A stretch of 64,000 nt of DNA from Pseudoflavonifractor sp. An85 (GCF_002161235.1 NZ_NFHE01000006.1:51602-115601); one strand, 5' to 3'; counted from the stretch's first letter, positions 52,573-63,282 are shown. Made by a program: numbers and translations. Notes: generated by a model not told the origin, from the sequence alone.

Positions 52573-53580
52573 ATGGATTTGCTCCACAGCGGATGGCTGT
52601 TCTTCCAAGATCAAATTCTGGGCATGAAATGGCTAAACGCTCTCATCGGAAACACCCTGCACGGATTGGGGCTGGATGGCACCCTGGGCGGTGTACTCCA
52701 ATTTTTCATCTATGACACCATCAAAATCTTTGTGCTACTGTCCCTGCTCATTTTTGGGATCTCGTATATCCAAAGCTACTTCCCTCCTCAGCGCACCAAG
52801 CGGATTTTAGGTCGGTTCCACGGCTTTGGCTCCAATATCATCGCTGCCCTTCTGGGTACCGTCACCCCCTTCTGCTCCTGCTCCTCCATCCCCATCTTCA
52901 TGGGATTTACCAGCGCAGGATTGCCGGTGGGCGTCACCTTTTCCTTTCTGATCTCCTCTCCCATGGTGGATTTGGGATCTCTGGTGCTGCTGATGAGTGT
53001 TTTTGGTACCCGAGTGGCGGTGGTCTATGTGATTTTGGGGCTGGTGATTGCTGTCATCGGTGGCTCTGTGCTGCAGAAGCTGGGAATGGAGCGGTATGTG
53101 GAGGACTTTATCCGCAACGCTCCCCATATCGACCAGGGAGACGGTACCTTGACACGGCGGGATCGCCTGGTCTATTCCAGAGATCAACTGGTTAGCACGG
53201 TGAAAAAGGTAGCACCCTATATTTTTATCGGCGTGGGCATCGGAGCGCTCATCCACAATGTGGTGCCCCAGACTTGGGTGGAAACTGTATTGGGCAACCA
53301 CAACCCCTTCGCCGTAATTTTGGACACTTTGGTGGGCGTTCCCATGTACGCTGACATTTTCGGTACCATCCCAGTGGCGGAAAGCCTGCTGTTTAAGGGA
53401 GCGGGTTTGGGCACGATTCTCTCTTTTATGATGGCCGTAACCACCTTGAGCCTGCCTTCTATGATTATGCTGAAAAAGGCGGTGAAACCGCAGCTTTTAG
53501 CGGCATTTATTGGAATTTGTACAGTAGGGATTATTTTAGTTGGGTATTTTTTCAACATCATTCAGTATGTATTGATTTAA
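52573..53580 (+). CDS. ArsP/DUF318-type permease
   Basis: A 335-residue polytopic membrane protein with about eight to ten spans. The signature TPFCSCSSIPIFMGF in an early helix and the repeated GVPMYADIFG in the second half define the DUF318/ArsP permease family. ArsP members export trivalent organoarsenicals; others are uncharacterised metal permeases. Cysteines in FCSCSS suit thiophilic substrates. ATG 52573 follows TTTAGGAGGTATCAAACC. Its neighbours (ArsR, thioredoxin-like protein, ArsC) support arsenic or related metalloid export, but the exact substrate is inference. Confidence 0.88.
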   Translation: MDLLHSGWLFFQDQILGMKWLNALIGNTLHGLGLDGTLGGVLQFFIYDTIKIFVLLSLLIFGISYIQSYFPPQRTKRILGRFHGFGSNIIAALLGTVTPFCSCSSIPIFMGFTSAGLPVGVTFSFLISSPMVDLGSLVLLMSVFGTRVAVVYVILGLVIAVIGGSVLQKLGMERYVEDFIRNAPHIDQGDGTLTRRDRLVYSRDQLVSTVKKVAPYIFIGVGIGALIHNVVPQTWVETVLGNHNPFAVILDTLVGVPMYADIFGTIPVAESLLFKGAGLGTILSFMMAVTTLSLPSMIMLKKAVKPQLLAAFIGICTVGIILVGYFFNIIQYVLI

Positions 53581-53593
53581 TGGAGGTATCAAA

Positions 53594-53971
53594 ATGATGG
53601 CACTATTCGGATTTGGCAAGAAGAAGGAAGGGGCTACAAAGCCTGCCTGCGCTTGTTCCTGCGGTTGCTCTGCGCCTGAGGTTGATGCAGCAACTCCCAC
53701 CCAGGGCTGCTGTCAGGGACAGGGCAGATGGACCATCAAGGTGTTGGGCACCGGGTGCGCATCCTGTCACAAGCTTTTGGAACACACCCAGGCAGCGGTG
53801 AGCCAAATGGGATTGGACGCTCAGGTAGAATATGTGCAGGACATGGCGCAAATTGCTGGTTACGGGGTGATGAGCCTTCCAGCCCTGGTGGTCAACGATC
53901 AGGTGGTATCCACCGGCAAGGTCCTCAAGCCCGCCGAAGTGGAAGCCATGCTCCGCAATTTGGGCTGTTAA
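53594..53971 (+). CDS. thioredoxin-like protein with cysteine-rich N-terminal tail
   Basis: A 125-residue protein. Residues about 45-125 form a small thioredoxin-like domain with active site GTGCASCHK (C55, C58) and the cis-Pro motif MSLPALVVND, typical of the redox-active disulfide protein 2 family. The N-terminal 42 residues are an extra tail with cysteines at 19, 21, 23, 25, 39 and 40, suited to binding a thiophilic metal(loid). ATG 53594 follows ATGGAGGTATCAAA. It probably recycles the neighbouring ArsC or hands metalloid to the permease (inference). Confidence 0.85.
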   Translation: MMALFGFGKKKEGATKPACACSCGCSAPEVDAATPTQGCCQGQGRWTIKVLGTGCASCHKLLEHTQAAVSQMGLDAQVEYVQDMAQIAGYGVMSLPALVVNDQVVSTGKVLKPAEVEAMLRNLGC

Positions 53972-53987
53972 GTGGGGGATAACACCT

Positions 53988-54401
53988 ATGACATCGATCA
54001 ACAAGCCAAAGGTCGCCTTTGTGTGTGTGCACAACTCCTGCCGCAGCCAGATGGCGGAGGCGCTGGGGAAAAAACTGGCCAGCGACGTGTTTGAAAGCTA
54101 CTCCGCAGGCACCCAGGTGAAAGACCACATCAATCCCGATGCCGTTCGCATGATGAAGCAGCTGCACGGCATTGACATGGAGCAAACCCAGTTCAGTAAA
54201 TTGATTTCTGACATTCCTCAGCCCGACGTTGTGATCTTCATGGGCTGTAACGTCAGTTGCCCTTCCCTCACCGCTCCGTACACGGAGAACTGGGGTCTGG
54301 ACGATCCCACAGGAGAAAGCGACCAGGTGTTTGCGGATACCATCGCTAACATCGAAAAGAATGTATGGAAACTCCGAGAGACACTGTCCAAGATGGCGTA
54401 A
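53988..54401 (+). CDS. arsC: arsenate reductase, thioredoxin-coupled LMW-phosphatase type
   Basis: A 137-residue protein with the phosphatase loop CVHNSCRS (C13-x5-R19) and the general-acid pair D106-P107. Further cysteines C87 and C91 in GCNVSCPS stand where the relay cysteines of the thioredoxin-dependent ArsC lie. Such enzymes reduce arsenate to arsenite through a cysteine cascade. The thioredoxin-like gene directly upstream is the natural electron donor. A role as a plain tyrosine phosphatase is less likely. ATG 53988 follows the weak GTGGGGGATAAC. A strong terminator follows. Confidence 0.87.
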   Translation: MTSINKPKVAFVCVHNSCRSQMAEALGKKLASDVFESYSAGTQVKDHINPDAVRMMKQLHGIDMEQTQFSKLISDIPQPDVVIFMGCNVSCPSLTAPYTENWGLDDPTGESDQVFADTIANIEKNVWKLRETLSKMA

Positions 54402-54447
54402 AAAGCACGAGTTCGGCCCGATATTCGGGCCGAACTCGTGCTTTTTT
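54401..54447. terminator. bidirectional terminator after arsC
   Basis: A perfect 21-bp stem (54401-54421 with 54425-54445) with a 3-base loop, flanked by T-runs on both strands. It ends the ars operon on the plus strand and the 56-residue small gene on the minus strand. Confidence 0.93.
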
Positions 54448-54457
54448 GCTGTAAGCG

Positions 54458-54628
54458 TTACATTTTCAGGACGCCGGAGAGATTTTCCATGGCGTCGCCT
54501 GCCGCTTTGGCTGCCTTGGTCACGGTTTTTTGCATTTTGGACTTCTTCTTAGGACTCAGGGCCATGCCCATCACGCCACCGGCCAACATGCTCAGCCCTG
54601 CCACAGGAATCATCATACTCATCTTCAT
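54458..54628 (-). CDS. 56-residue small membrane-associated protein
   Basis: Begins MKMSMMIPVAGLSMLAGGVM, a hydrophobic glycine/methionine-rich span (about residues 5-25), followed by a basic SPKKKSK segment and an alanine/lysine amphipathic helix (about 32-55). ATG 54628 has AGGAGG nine bases upstream. It has its own terminator (shared with arsC) and no neighbour on the same strand within 89 bases. Size and plan resemble YtxH-like small membrane proteins of Firmicutes; no function is known to me. Confidence 0.7.
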   Translation of the reverse strand: MKMSMMIPVAGLSMLAGGVMGMALSPKKKSKMQKTVTKAAKAAGDAMENLSGVLKM

Positions 54629-54717
54629 TGCACATGTCCTCCTTTGCTTTGGTCCATCCCTAGTGTGCCCAAAGCGAAGGATTTCTCTATGCCAGTTTCT
54701 TCTGAATTGGAAATTTT

Positions 54718-55473
54718 TTAAATATCCAGGTCCAGGGACACCGGGCAGTGATCACTGCCGTAAATATCGGGGTGAATGCTTGCGCCTTGCACCTTGGAAG
54801 CCAGCCGCTGAGACACCACAAAGTAGTCGATGCGCCATCCCGCGTTGTTGGCCCGAGCGTTAAACCGGTAGCTCCACCAGGAATAGGCCCCGGTGACGTC
54901 GGGATACAGGTGCCGGAAGGTGTCCACAAATCCACTCTCCAGCAACAGGCCAAACTGCTCCCGTTCCTGATCGGAGAACCCCGCCTTGCCCCGGTTGGGG
55001 CCGGGATTTTTCAGGTCAATTTCCTTGTGGGCTACGTTCAGGTCGCCGCAGTAGACCACCGGCTTGGTCTTGTCCAGCTCCATGAGATACGCCCGCAGAT
55101 CCCGCTCCCACTCTATGCGGTAGTCAATGCGAGCCAGTTCGTTCTGGGCGTTGGGAGTATAGCAGTTGACCAGATAAAAATCCGGGTACTCCAGAGTGAT
55201 GAGCCGTCCCTCGTGGTCGTGGGACTCCATACCCATACCATAGCGCACAGACAGAGGCTTGTGGCGAGCAAAGATAGCGGTACCCGAATACCCCTTCTTC
55301 TCCGCCGAGTTCCAAAACTCCTGGTATCCAGGCAGGTCCACCTGGGCCTGTCCCTGCTCCATCTTGATCTCCTGAAGACAGATAAAATCTGCATCCAGCC
55401 CCAAGACCGACTCCTCAAACCCTTTTTTCAGACAGGCACGCAGGCCGTTGACGTTCCATGAGACAAATTTCAT
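54718..55473 (-). CDS. xth: exodeoxyribonuclease III / AP endonuclease
   Basis: A 251-residue ExoIII-family nuclease for base-excision repair. Catalytic motifs are complete: FVSWNVNGLRACL, LQEIKMEQ (metal-ligand Glu), CYTPNA, GDLNVAH (Asp, Asn), WRIDYFVVS and GSDHCPV (catalytic Asp-His). ATG 55473 has GAGGAG seven bases upstream and overlaps the glycosyltransferase stop by four bases. A longer in-frame form reaching 55518 lies inside that gene and is not used. Confidence 0.95.
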   Translation of the reverse strand: MKFVSWNVNGLRACLKKGFEESVLGLDADFICLQEIKMEQGQAQVDLPGYQEFWNSAEKKGYSGTAIFARHKPLSVRYGMGMESHDHEGRLITLEYPDFYLVNCYTPNAQNELARIDYRIEWERDLRAYLMELDKTKPVVYCGDLNVAHKEIDLKNPGPNRGKAGFSDQEREQFGLLLESGFVDTFRHLYPDVTGAYSWWSYRFNARANNAGWRIDYFVVSQRLASKVQGASIHPDIYGSDHCPVSLDLDI

Positions 55474-56816
55474 TGTTTTTCTCCTCTTCGACACAGGGTG
55501 ACCAGATGATACAGGCACAGAGCCAAGGCTGCTGCCATAGCCGCTGTCTCCCAGAACATCACCAGGTAATCCCCTGCAATATATAAGATATAGTTATATT
55601 TTAACCGCAGATAGACACTGTAACTAGCCAGCGATGAACCACACACCAGCACCGCCACAGGGATGCGCCGCACATTTGCCACTGCCCAGCATACCGCCAG
55701 TACATCCGCCAGATAAAAATATCGCTCGTGCATATGGGGCAGGAAGAAGGGAATCCCCACCACCAGTACCATGGCCACTGCCATAGCCATCTGATTGTCC
55801 AGCTGTTTTCTCTTCCATACCCCCACAAAAAGCATGGCAAAGGCCACAATCATAGCTGCAATGATACCCAGCTGGGAGAGAAACGACTGGTCATACACGC
55901 CATTCTGGGGCAAGAACTGATACACTGTGGGAGCATTGAGGGTCAATCGGTCATACTCTCCCATCTGCCCCAGATACACCCCTAGAATATCTCCTAATGG
56001 TTTACCCAGCAACAACGCAGGTACAGCAGTGAGAGCATAGACCCCAGGAAAGACAAACAACTCCCGGAATTTCACTCGTCCCGCCAGCCACAGTACTCCC
56101 CACAGAGGCATAATGAATACCGTTTGGAGCTTGAAAGAAAAGGCCAGCGCCAGCCACACCAGGGACCACTTGTTGCGTCCTTCCAGCAAACTGGCCACCG
56201 CATGGACCACCAGCGCCCCGTAGATAACGTCACACTGCGCCCAGTAGCTTCCGTTGAGTACCACGGTGGGTACAAACAGGAGCACCGAAAAGGCCACCAG
56301 AGGAGAGAGACTTCGCTTCTCCCCCACCAGCACTCGCACCACCCGCAACCCACCCCAGGCTAGAATCACATCCAGAAAAACAGAAAACAGTTTATAGAGG
56401 TACAGATTTGGAACATTTAGATAGGAAATCAGGGCAATAAAATAGAGATATGGCACATTGTAATTCCCCACTGGCTGAGAAATGGCAGCAAAGCCGCCAC
56501 CCTCCCGAATGACCTCATACCACTGGCTGAGAAAGGTCAGATAGTCATCGCTTTGATGATCCATCAGCAGACAGCGCACCAACATGGCCAAGGCCAACGG
56601 GAGCGCCAAGTAGCACAGGTCCCGGATCTTTACTTGCTCCAGGTACAAAAGCAGCAGTCCCAGTCCCACCAGGAGTGCCAGGAACACACCCACAAACATC
56701 CGCTGCCCCATAGTTCCCTGGTGCAGCTGAAGTGCGGCGATGAAGGCACCAATGATAGACAATCCAGCACCCAATCCACACAATCTCGCACTCCATTCCA
56801 ACCGAGAACCTTCCAT
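55470..56816 (-). CDS. membrane glycosyltransferase-like protein (GT-C type)
   Basis: A 448-residue protein with about 11-12 membrane spans. The LLMDHQSDDYLTFLSQWYEV loop with its acidic pair after the second or third helix, and FLPHMHERYFYLADVL in the C-terminal half, are typical of GT-C polyprenyl-phosphate-mannose/glucose-using transferases. The acceptor is unknown. ATG 56816 lacks a strong ribosome site. It overlaps xth by four bases on the same strand; that pairing is probably accidental operon sharing. Confidence 0.75.
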   Translation of the reverse strand: MEGSRLEWSARLCGLGAGLSIIGAFIAALQLHQGTMGQRMFVGVFLALLVGLGLLLLYLEQVKIRDLCYLALPLALAMLVRCLLMDHQSDDYLTFLSQWYEVIREGGGFAAISQPVGNYNVPYLYFIALISYLNVPNLYLYKLFSVFLDVILAWGGLRVVRVLVGEKRSLSPLVAFSVLLFVPTVVLNGSYWAQCDVIYGALVVHAVASLLEGRNKWSLVWLALAFSFKLQTVFIMPLWGVLWLAGRVKFRELFVFPGVYALTAVPALLLGKPLGDILGVYLGQMGEYDRLTLNAPTVYQFLPQNGVYDQSFLSQLGIIAAMIVAFAMLFVGVWKRKQLDNQMAMAVAMVLVVGIPFFLPHMHERYFYLADVLAVCWAVANVRRIPVAVLVCGSSLASYSVYLRLKYNYILYIAGDYLVMFWETAAMAAALALCLYHLVTLCRRGEKQ

Positions 56817-56903
56817 GTTTCCCCCTGCCTTTCCACCGGTTCATTGGGAGTATTCTACCATGCTCCCCTCCTGGATTTCAACCGTATTCTTCACCTGGAA
56901 CAG

Positions 56904-56932
56904 TTGACTTTTTTCTACGTAAGATGTATGCT
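56904..56932 (+). promoter_or_regulatory. SigA promoter of asnB
   Basis: TTGACT (56904-56909), 17-base spacer, TATGCT (56927-56932), 39 bases before the start codon. Confidence 0.75.
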
Positions 56933-56971
56933 TGTGTCTGAATTTTCAAATGTCTACTGGAGGATAACCCT

Positions 56972-58828
56972 ATGTGCGGTTTTACCGGATTTCTCTCCCG
57001 CTCTACCCCTGATGTCACTGCCCTTCATGCCATGGGCGATTCCATTGCCCACCGTGGCCCCGATGAGGAGGGCTATTATACCGACGACCACTGCGCCATT
57101 GCCCATCGCCGTCTGTCCATCATCGACCTGGCCAATGGGCATCAACCCATGAAAAGCCCGGATGGTCGCTATATTTTGGCCTACAACGGCGAGGTCTATA
57201 ACTTTCAAACCTTACGCACCCAGTTGCAGGAGCTGGGCCACACCTTCCTGACTAATTCCGATACCGAGGTGCTGCTCCACGGCTACATGCAGTGGGGCGC
57301 TGAGGTCACCCAGCAGCTTCGGGGCATGTTCGCCTTTGTCATCTGGGACACACAGACCCAGACCTTGTACGGCGCACGCGATCCCTTCGGCATCAAGCCC
57401 TTCTACTACGCTCCCATGGGCGACACCTTTTTCTTTGGCTCCGAGCTCAAGAGTTTCCTGCCCCATCCCTCCTTCAAGAAGGAACTGAACCGGGAGGCTT
57501 TGAAGTTCTACCTCACCTTCCAATATTCCGCGCTGGACGAGTCCTTCTTCAAGGGCGTGTTCCGTCTGCTCCCCGGCCACCACTTCACCTACTGTGACGG
57601 TAAGCTGGATGTGAGCGCCTACCACATCTTCTCTTTTGAGCCTGACTCCAAGAGCCTGGAGGAGCACGCTCAGGAAATCCGTGAGGTGGTCACTGAGTCT
57701 GTGGAAGCCCACCAGATCAGCGATGTGGAAGTGGGTGCTTTCCTCTCTGGTGGCATTGACTCCAGCGTCATCACCGCCCTGTCCCACCCCGACAAGACCT
57801 ACTCTGTGGGCTTTGCCAACAAAGGCTTTGATGAGACCAGCGAGGCCAAGGCTCTGTGCGAGGAGTTGGGCCTGAAGAACATCTCCAAGACCATCACTGC
57901 CGAGGAATTTTTCGATATCCTGCCCACCATTCAGTATTACGCCGACGAGCCCAACGCCAACCTGTCCACGGTGCCCCTGTACTTCCTGTCCAAGCTGGCA
58001 GCCCAGGACGTGAAGGTGGTGCTGTCGGGCGAGGGATCCGATGAGCTGTTTGGCGGCTATATCACCTATCACACCACCAAGCCCTACCGAGCTTACCGCA
58101 AGCTGCCCCTCCCCATCCGTAAGGCAGTGGCCGGTGTTGTGTCCAAGTTCCCCCCCTTCCATGGTCAGGGCTTCCTGACCTCGGCGGCCAAGTCGGTGGA
58201 GGACACCTTTGTGGGGCAGGCCTTCATTTTTGACAACGATGAGGTGGAGCGGGTGCTCACCCCCACCTATCGCAGCAGCCGCACCTGGAAGGACATCACC
58301 GCCCCCTATTTTGCCCAGGTGAAGGGTGCCGATGACCTGACCAAGAAGCAGTACCTGGATCTGCACCTTTGGCAGCCTCTGGATATCCTGCGCAAGGCCG
58401 ACCGTATGACCATGGCCAACTCCTTGGAGCTGCGGGTGCCCTATCTGGACCGTGAGGTGTGGAAGGTGGCCCGTTCCATCCCCAGCAACCAGAAGATGCG
58501 GGGCAAGTCCACCACCAAGTTCCCCCTGCGTCAAGCCGCTGTGCCCATGCTCCCCGACGACTGGATCAAGCGCCCCAAAGTGGGCTTCCCCGTCCCCTTC
58601 ATCGCCTGGCTGAAGGAAGAGAAGTACTACAAATGGGCTAAGGAATTGATCAACCAGGACTATGTGGCGGAGTTCTTCGACCAGAAGTACCTGCTGGACC
58701 TGCTGGAGCAGCACTACTCCGGAAAGGCCCGCACCCACCGTAAGCTGTACACCGTGCTGTCCTTCCTCATCTGGTATCAGGTCTACTTCCCTGAGGTCTG
58801 CGGTGTCGCTCCCTATCAGCCCCGATAA
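56972..58828 (+). CDS. asnB: asparagine synthetase (glutamine-hydrolysing)
   Basis: A 618-residue two-domain enzyme. The N-terminal glutaminase domain uses Cys2 (MCGFTGF, with HRGPDEEG and YNGEVYNF), so the initial Met must be removed. The C-terminal synthetase domain has the pyrophosphatase loop LSGGIDSSVI, GEGSDELFGGY and the KADRMTMANSLELRVPYLD segment. It makes asparagine from aspartate, glutamine and ATP. Some homologues amidate cell-wall peptides, but this full-length form with standard motifs fits AsnB. It is a single-gene unit with its own promoter and terminator. Confidence 0.94.
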   Translation: MCGFTGFLSRSTPDVTALHAMGDSIAHRGPDEEGYYTDDHCAIAHRRLSIIDLANGHQPMKSPDGRYILAYNGEVYNFQTLRTQLQELGHTFLTNSDTEVLLHGYMQWGAEVTQQLRGMFAFVIWDTQTQTLYGARDPFGIKPFYYAPMGDTFFFGSELKSFLPHPSFKKELNREALKFYLTFQYSALDESFFKGVFRLLPGHHFTYCDGKLDVSAYHIFSFEPDSKSLEEHAQEIREVVTESVEAHQISDVEVGAFLSGGIDSSVITALSHPDKTYSVGFANKGFDETSEAKALCEELGLKNISKTITAEEFFDILPTIQYYADEPNANLSTVPLYFLSKLAAQDVKVVLSGEGSDELFGGYITYHTTKPYRAYRKLPLPIRKAVAGVVSKFPPFHGQGFLTSAAKSVEDTFVGQAFIFDNDEVERVLTPTYRSSRTWKDITAPYFAQVKGADDLTKKQYLDLHLWQPLDILRKADRMTMANSLELRVPYLDREVWKVARSIPSNQKMRGKSTTKFPLRQAAVPMLPDDWIKRPKVGFPVPFIAWLKEEKYYKWAKELINQDYVAEFFDQKYLLDLLEQHYSGKARTHRKLYTVLSFLIWYQVYFPEVCGVAPYQPR

Positions 58829-58843
58829 ACCATGGTAATATCC

Positions 58844-58882
58844 AACAGACCGCAGCGGCTTTGCCGTTGCGGTCTGTTATCT
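58844..58882 (+). terminator. asnB terminator
   Basis: Perfect 11-bp stem AACAGACCGCA/TGCGGTCTGTT (58844-58854 with 58868-58878) with an inner CGGC/GCCG-type pairing. The T-rich tail is short. Confidence 0.75.
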
Positions 58883-58928
58883 TGTGATGAATTTTGCCAT
58901 ATATCGCCGGTGTTACTAGAACCTACTA

Positions 58929-58957
58929 TTGAAATTAGAATCATTCTTTTATATAAT
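58929..58957 (+). promoter_or_regulatory. SigA promoter of the activase operon, flanked by an inverted repeat
   Basis: TTGAAA (58929-58934), 17-base spacer, perfect TATAAT (58952-58957). TACTATT (58924-58930) and AATAGTA (58955-58961) form an inverted repeat that brackets the -35 and -10, which could be a repressor site. Confidence 0.85.
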
Positions 58958-58998
58958 AGTAGTACTGCGTAATTATATGGATTCAGGAAGGTGCCTTT

Positions 58999-61938
58999 AT
59001 GAATTTACGAGTTGGCATTGATATTGGCTCCACCACCGTGAAAGTGGTGGTATTGGACGAACAAAACCAAGTGTTATTCCGCTCCTACGAGCGGCATTAT
59101 TCCAAGACCCGGGAGCGAGCCTGTGAGACGCTGCACTCCATTGAGGACATGCTCCGAGGCAAAGAGGTGAAGCTGGTGATCACCGGTTCCGCTGGCTTGG
59201 GCGTGGCCAAAGCTGCCGGTCTGGACTTTGTTCAGGAGGTGTACGCCACCGCTGCGGCTGTCAACACCTACATTCCTGACACCGATGCTGTCATCGAGCT
59301 GGGCGGCGAGGACGCCAAGATCATCTTCTTTGGCGGTGCACTGGAAGAGCGCATGAACGGCTCCTGCGCCGGTGGTACCGGTGCATTCATTGACCAGATG
59401 GCCACACTGATGAACGTCACCGTCAATGAGCTGGACAAACTATCCTTGAAGCACGAAAAGATCTACCCCATCGCCTCTCGGTGCGGTGTGTTCGCCAAGT
59501 CCGACATCCAGCCCATCCTCAACCAGGGTGGACGAAAGGAGGACGTGGCCGCCTCTATCTTCCAGGCTGTGGTGGATCAGACCGTGGCTGGCCTCACTCA
59601 GGGCCGCGAGCTGAAGGGCAAGATTGTGTTCCTGGGCGGTCCCCTTACCTTCTTGAAGGGGCTGCGGGAGCGCTTTGTGGATACTCTCCAACTGGATGAA
59701 GAACACGCCATCTTCCCCAAGGACGGCGATTGCTTTGCCGCCATGGGCGCCGCTCTGTGCTCTGAGGAGTACACCGCCCGTCCTTTCGAGGAGCTTTTGA
59801 AGCTGCTGGAAGAGAGCCGGGACGCCACCACCGTGGTGGACACCATGCCCCCTCTGTTTCAGTCTCAGGAGGAGTACGACGCCTTTGTAGCTCGCCACAA
59901 CGCCTCCACTCCCCCCCAGCTGGACATTCACACCTACACCGGCGATGCCTATCTGGGCATTGATGCCGGCTCCACCACCACCAAGATGGCCCTCATTGCC
60001 CCCGATGGTGGTCTTCTGTACACCTACTACCACTCCAACCAGGGCAACCCAGTGTCTGTGGTGCTGCCCCAGCTCCAGGAGATCTACAAGCTGTGTGAGG
60101 ACCGCATCACCATCAAGGGTGCTGCCGTGACTGGCTATGGCGAGGACCTCATCAAAAACGCCTTCAACTGTGACTTAGGCCTAGTGGAGACGGTGGCCCA
60201 CTACCGCGCTGCCGCCCACTTCAACCCCGATGTGGACTTCATCATCGACATCGGCGGCCAGGACATGAAGTGCTTTAAGATCCGCAACGGCGCGGTGGAC
60301 TCCATCATGCTTAACGAAGCCTGTTCCTCCGGCTGTGGTTCCTTCATCGAGACCTTTGCCAAGGCCCTGGGCTACTCCATCGCTGACTTTGCCAAGATGG
60401 GTCTATTTGCCGACCATCCGGTGAATCTGGGCTCCCGGTGCACCGTGTTTATGAACTCCTCGGTGAAGCAGGCCCAGAAGGACGGCGCCAGCGTGGAGGA
60501 GATCTCCGCCGGTCTATCCATCTCTATTGTTAAGAACGCTGTGTACAAGGTCATCCGTGCCGCCAGCGCTGACGACCTGGGCAAGCACATCGTGGTGCAG
60601 GGCGGTACCTTCTACAACGATGCTGTGCTCCGTGCCTTTGAGCAGGAGCTGAAGCGGGACGTCACCCGTCCCACCATCTCCGGCATCATGGGCGCCTTTG
60701 GTGCCGCCTTGGCTGCCCGCAACCTGCACCTGGAGAAGTCCACTCTGCTGGGCCCTGAGGAGTTGAAGAACTTCACCCACACCGCCAAGCCGGTGACCTG
60801 CAACCTGTGCACCAACCACTGCTCTCTCACTGTCAATACCTTCGATGGTGGACGTCGGTTCATTTCCGGCAACCGCTGCTCCCGCCCCCTGGGCAAGGAG
60901 AAGGTGGAGCTGCCCGATCTGTACAACTACAAGTACCGCAAGTTGCGCAGCATGGAGGGCAAAGGCTTCGGCAACGGTTCCCGCGGCCGCATCGGTATCC
61001 CCTTCGGTCTGAACATGTACGAAAACCTGCCCTTCTGGTTTGAGCTGTTCACCCGGTTGAACTTTGAGGTGGTTCTCTCCCCCGAGTCCACTCGCAAACT
61101 GTACATCAAGGGCCAGCGTACCATTCCTTCGGACACGGTGTGCTATCCCGCCAAGTTGCTCCACGGCCATGTGCAGGCTCTGGTGGAAGCGGGCGTGGAT
61201 GCCATTTTCTACCCATGCATGTCCTACAACTTCGATGAGAAGTCCTCGGACAACAACTACAACTGTCCCGTGGTGGCCTACTATCCCGAGCTGCTGGCCG
61301 CCAATGTGCCGGATCTGAAGAAGACTCGTTTCCTCTATCCCTACGCCGGTCTACACCGTCCCAAGGACTACGAGCGCATCGGCTCCCAGTGGTTTGCAGA
61401 TACCTTCGGGGTGCCCCGCAAAGAGGCGGTACACGCCATCCGCGCCGCCTATCAGGCCTATGACCTGTATAAGCAGGAAATCCGGGCGGTGGGCCAGTCC
61501 TACATCGATAAGGCCCGGGCCGAAGGCCGTCCCATCATTGTCATGGCTGGCCGCCCCTACCATATCGATCCAGAGATCAACCACGGCATCAACGACCTGG
61601 TGACCTCCTTTGGCTTCGTGCTGGTCAGTGAGGACGCTGTGGCCTACCACGAGGGATATGCCCCCCGAAAGGTCCTCAACCAGTGGACCTTCCAGTCCCG
61701 GATGTATAACGCCGCCCGCTACGTGTGCACCCAGCCGGACATGCAGCTGATTCAGCTGGTAAGCTTCGGCTGCGGCACCGACGCCATCACCGGCGATGAG
61801 GTGCGCTCCATCCTGGAGCAAGGTGGAAAGCTTTACACCCAGCTGAAAATCGACGATATCAGCAACCTGGGTGCGGTGAGAATCCGCGTACGCTCTCTCA
61901 TGGCTGCCATGGAAGAGCGTGACCAGGCCAAGGCTTAA
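58999..61938 (+). CDS. 2-hydroxyacyl-CoA dehydratase activase-related protein, double BadF domain plus DUF2229
   Basis: A 979-residue protein. The first BadF/BcrA ATPase domain (about 4-265) has GIDIGSTTVKVVVLD, a cluster-type cysteine in GSCAGGTGAFID and another in SRCGVFAKSDI. A second ATPase domain (about 315-575) has GIDAGSTTTKMAL, EACSSGCGSFIE and SRCTVFMNSS. The C-terminal part is DUF2229-like (RIGIPFGLNMYENLPFWFELF). In most clostridia this chain continues into a dehydratase-D-like domain giving about 1400 residues; here that part is the next gene. Function in the fused family is not established. ATG 58999 follows CAGGAAGG. Confidence 0.9.
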   Translation: MNLRVGIDIGSTTVKVVVLDEQNQVLFRSYERHYSKTRERACETLHSIEDMLRGKEVKLVITGSAGLGVAKAAGLDFVQEVYATAAAVNTYIPDTDAVIELGGEDAKIIFFGGALEERMNGSCAGGTGAFIDQMATLMNVTVNELDKLSLKHEKIYPIASRCGVFAKSDIQPILNQGGRKEDVAASIFQAVVDQTVAGLTQGRELKGKIVFLGGPLTFLKGLRERFVDTLQLDEEHAIFPKDGDCFAAMGAALCSEEYTARPFEELLKLLEESRDATTVVDTMPPLFQSQEEYDAFVARHNASTPPQLDIHTYTGDAYLGIDAGSTTTKMALIAPDGGLLYTYYHSNQGNPVSVVLPQLQEIYKLCEDRITIKGAAVTGYGEDLIKNAFNCDLGLVETVAHYRAAAHFNPDVDFIIDIGGQDMKCFKIRNGAVDSIMLNEACSSGCGSFIETFAKALGYSIADFAKMGLFADHPVNLGSRCTVFMNSSVKQAQKDGASVEEISAGLSISIVKNAVYKVIRAASADDLGKHIVVQGGTFYNDAVLRAFEQELKRDVTRPTISGIMGAFGAALAARNLHLEKSTLLGPEELKNFTHTAKPVTCNLCTNHCSLTVNTFDGGRRFISGNRCSRPLGKEKVELPDLYNYKYRKLRSMEGKGFGNGSRGRIGIPFGLNMYENLPFWFELFTRLNFEVVLSPESTRKLYIKGQRTIPSDTVCYPAKLLHGHVQALVEAGVDAIFYPCMSYNFDEKSSDNNYNCPVVAYYPELLAANVPDLKKTRFLYPYAGLHRPKDYERIGSQWFADTFGVPRKEAVHAIRAAYQAYDLYKQEIRAVGQSYIDKARAEGRPIIVMAGRPYHIDPEINHGINDLVTSFGFVLVSEDAVAYHEGYAPRKVLNQWTFQSRMYNAARYVCTQPDMQLIQLVSFGCGTDAITGDEVRSILEQGGKLYTQLKIDDISNLGAVRIRVRSLMAAMEERDQAKA

Positions 61939-61958
61939 TTCCGAAAGGAGACAAAAAC

Positions 61959-63269
<1,311 letters not shown>

Positions 63270-63282
63270 AGGAGGTTACCCC

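Noticed and set aside
57212..58738. 508-codon minus-strand frame opposite asnB, and similar long ones opposite pfp, fba and the activase genes
   Set aside because: These come from strong third-position codon bias of highly expressed genes; their translations are low-complexity and match no family.
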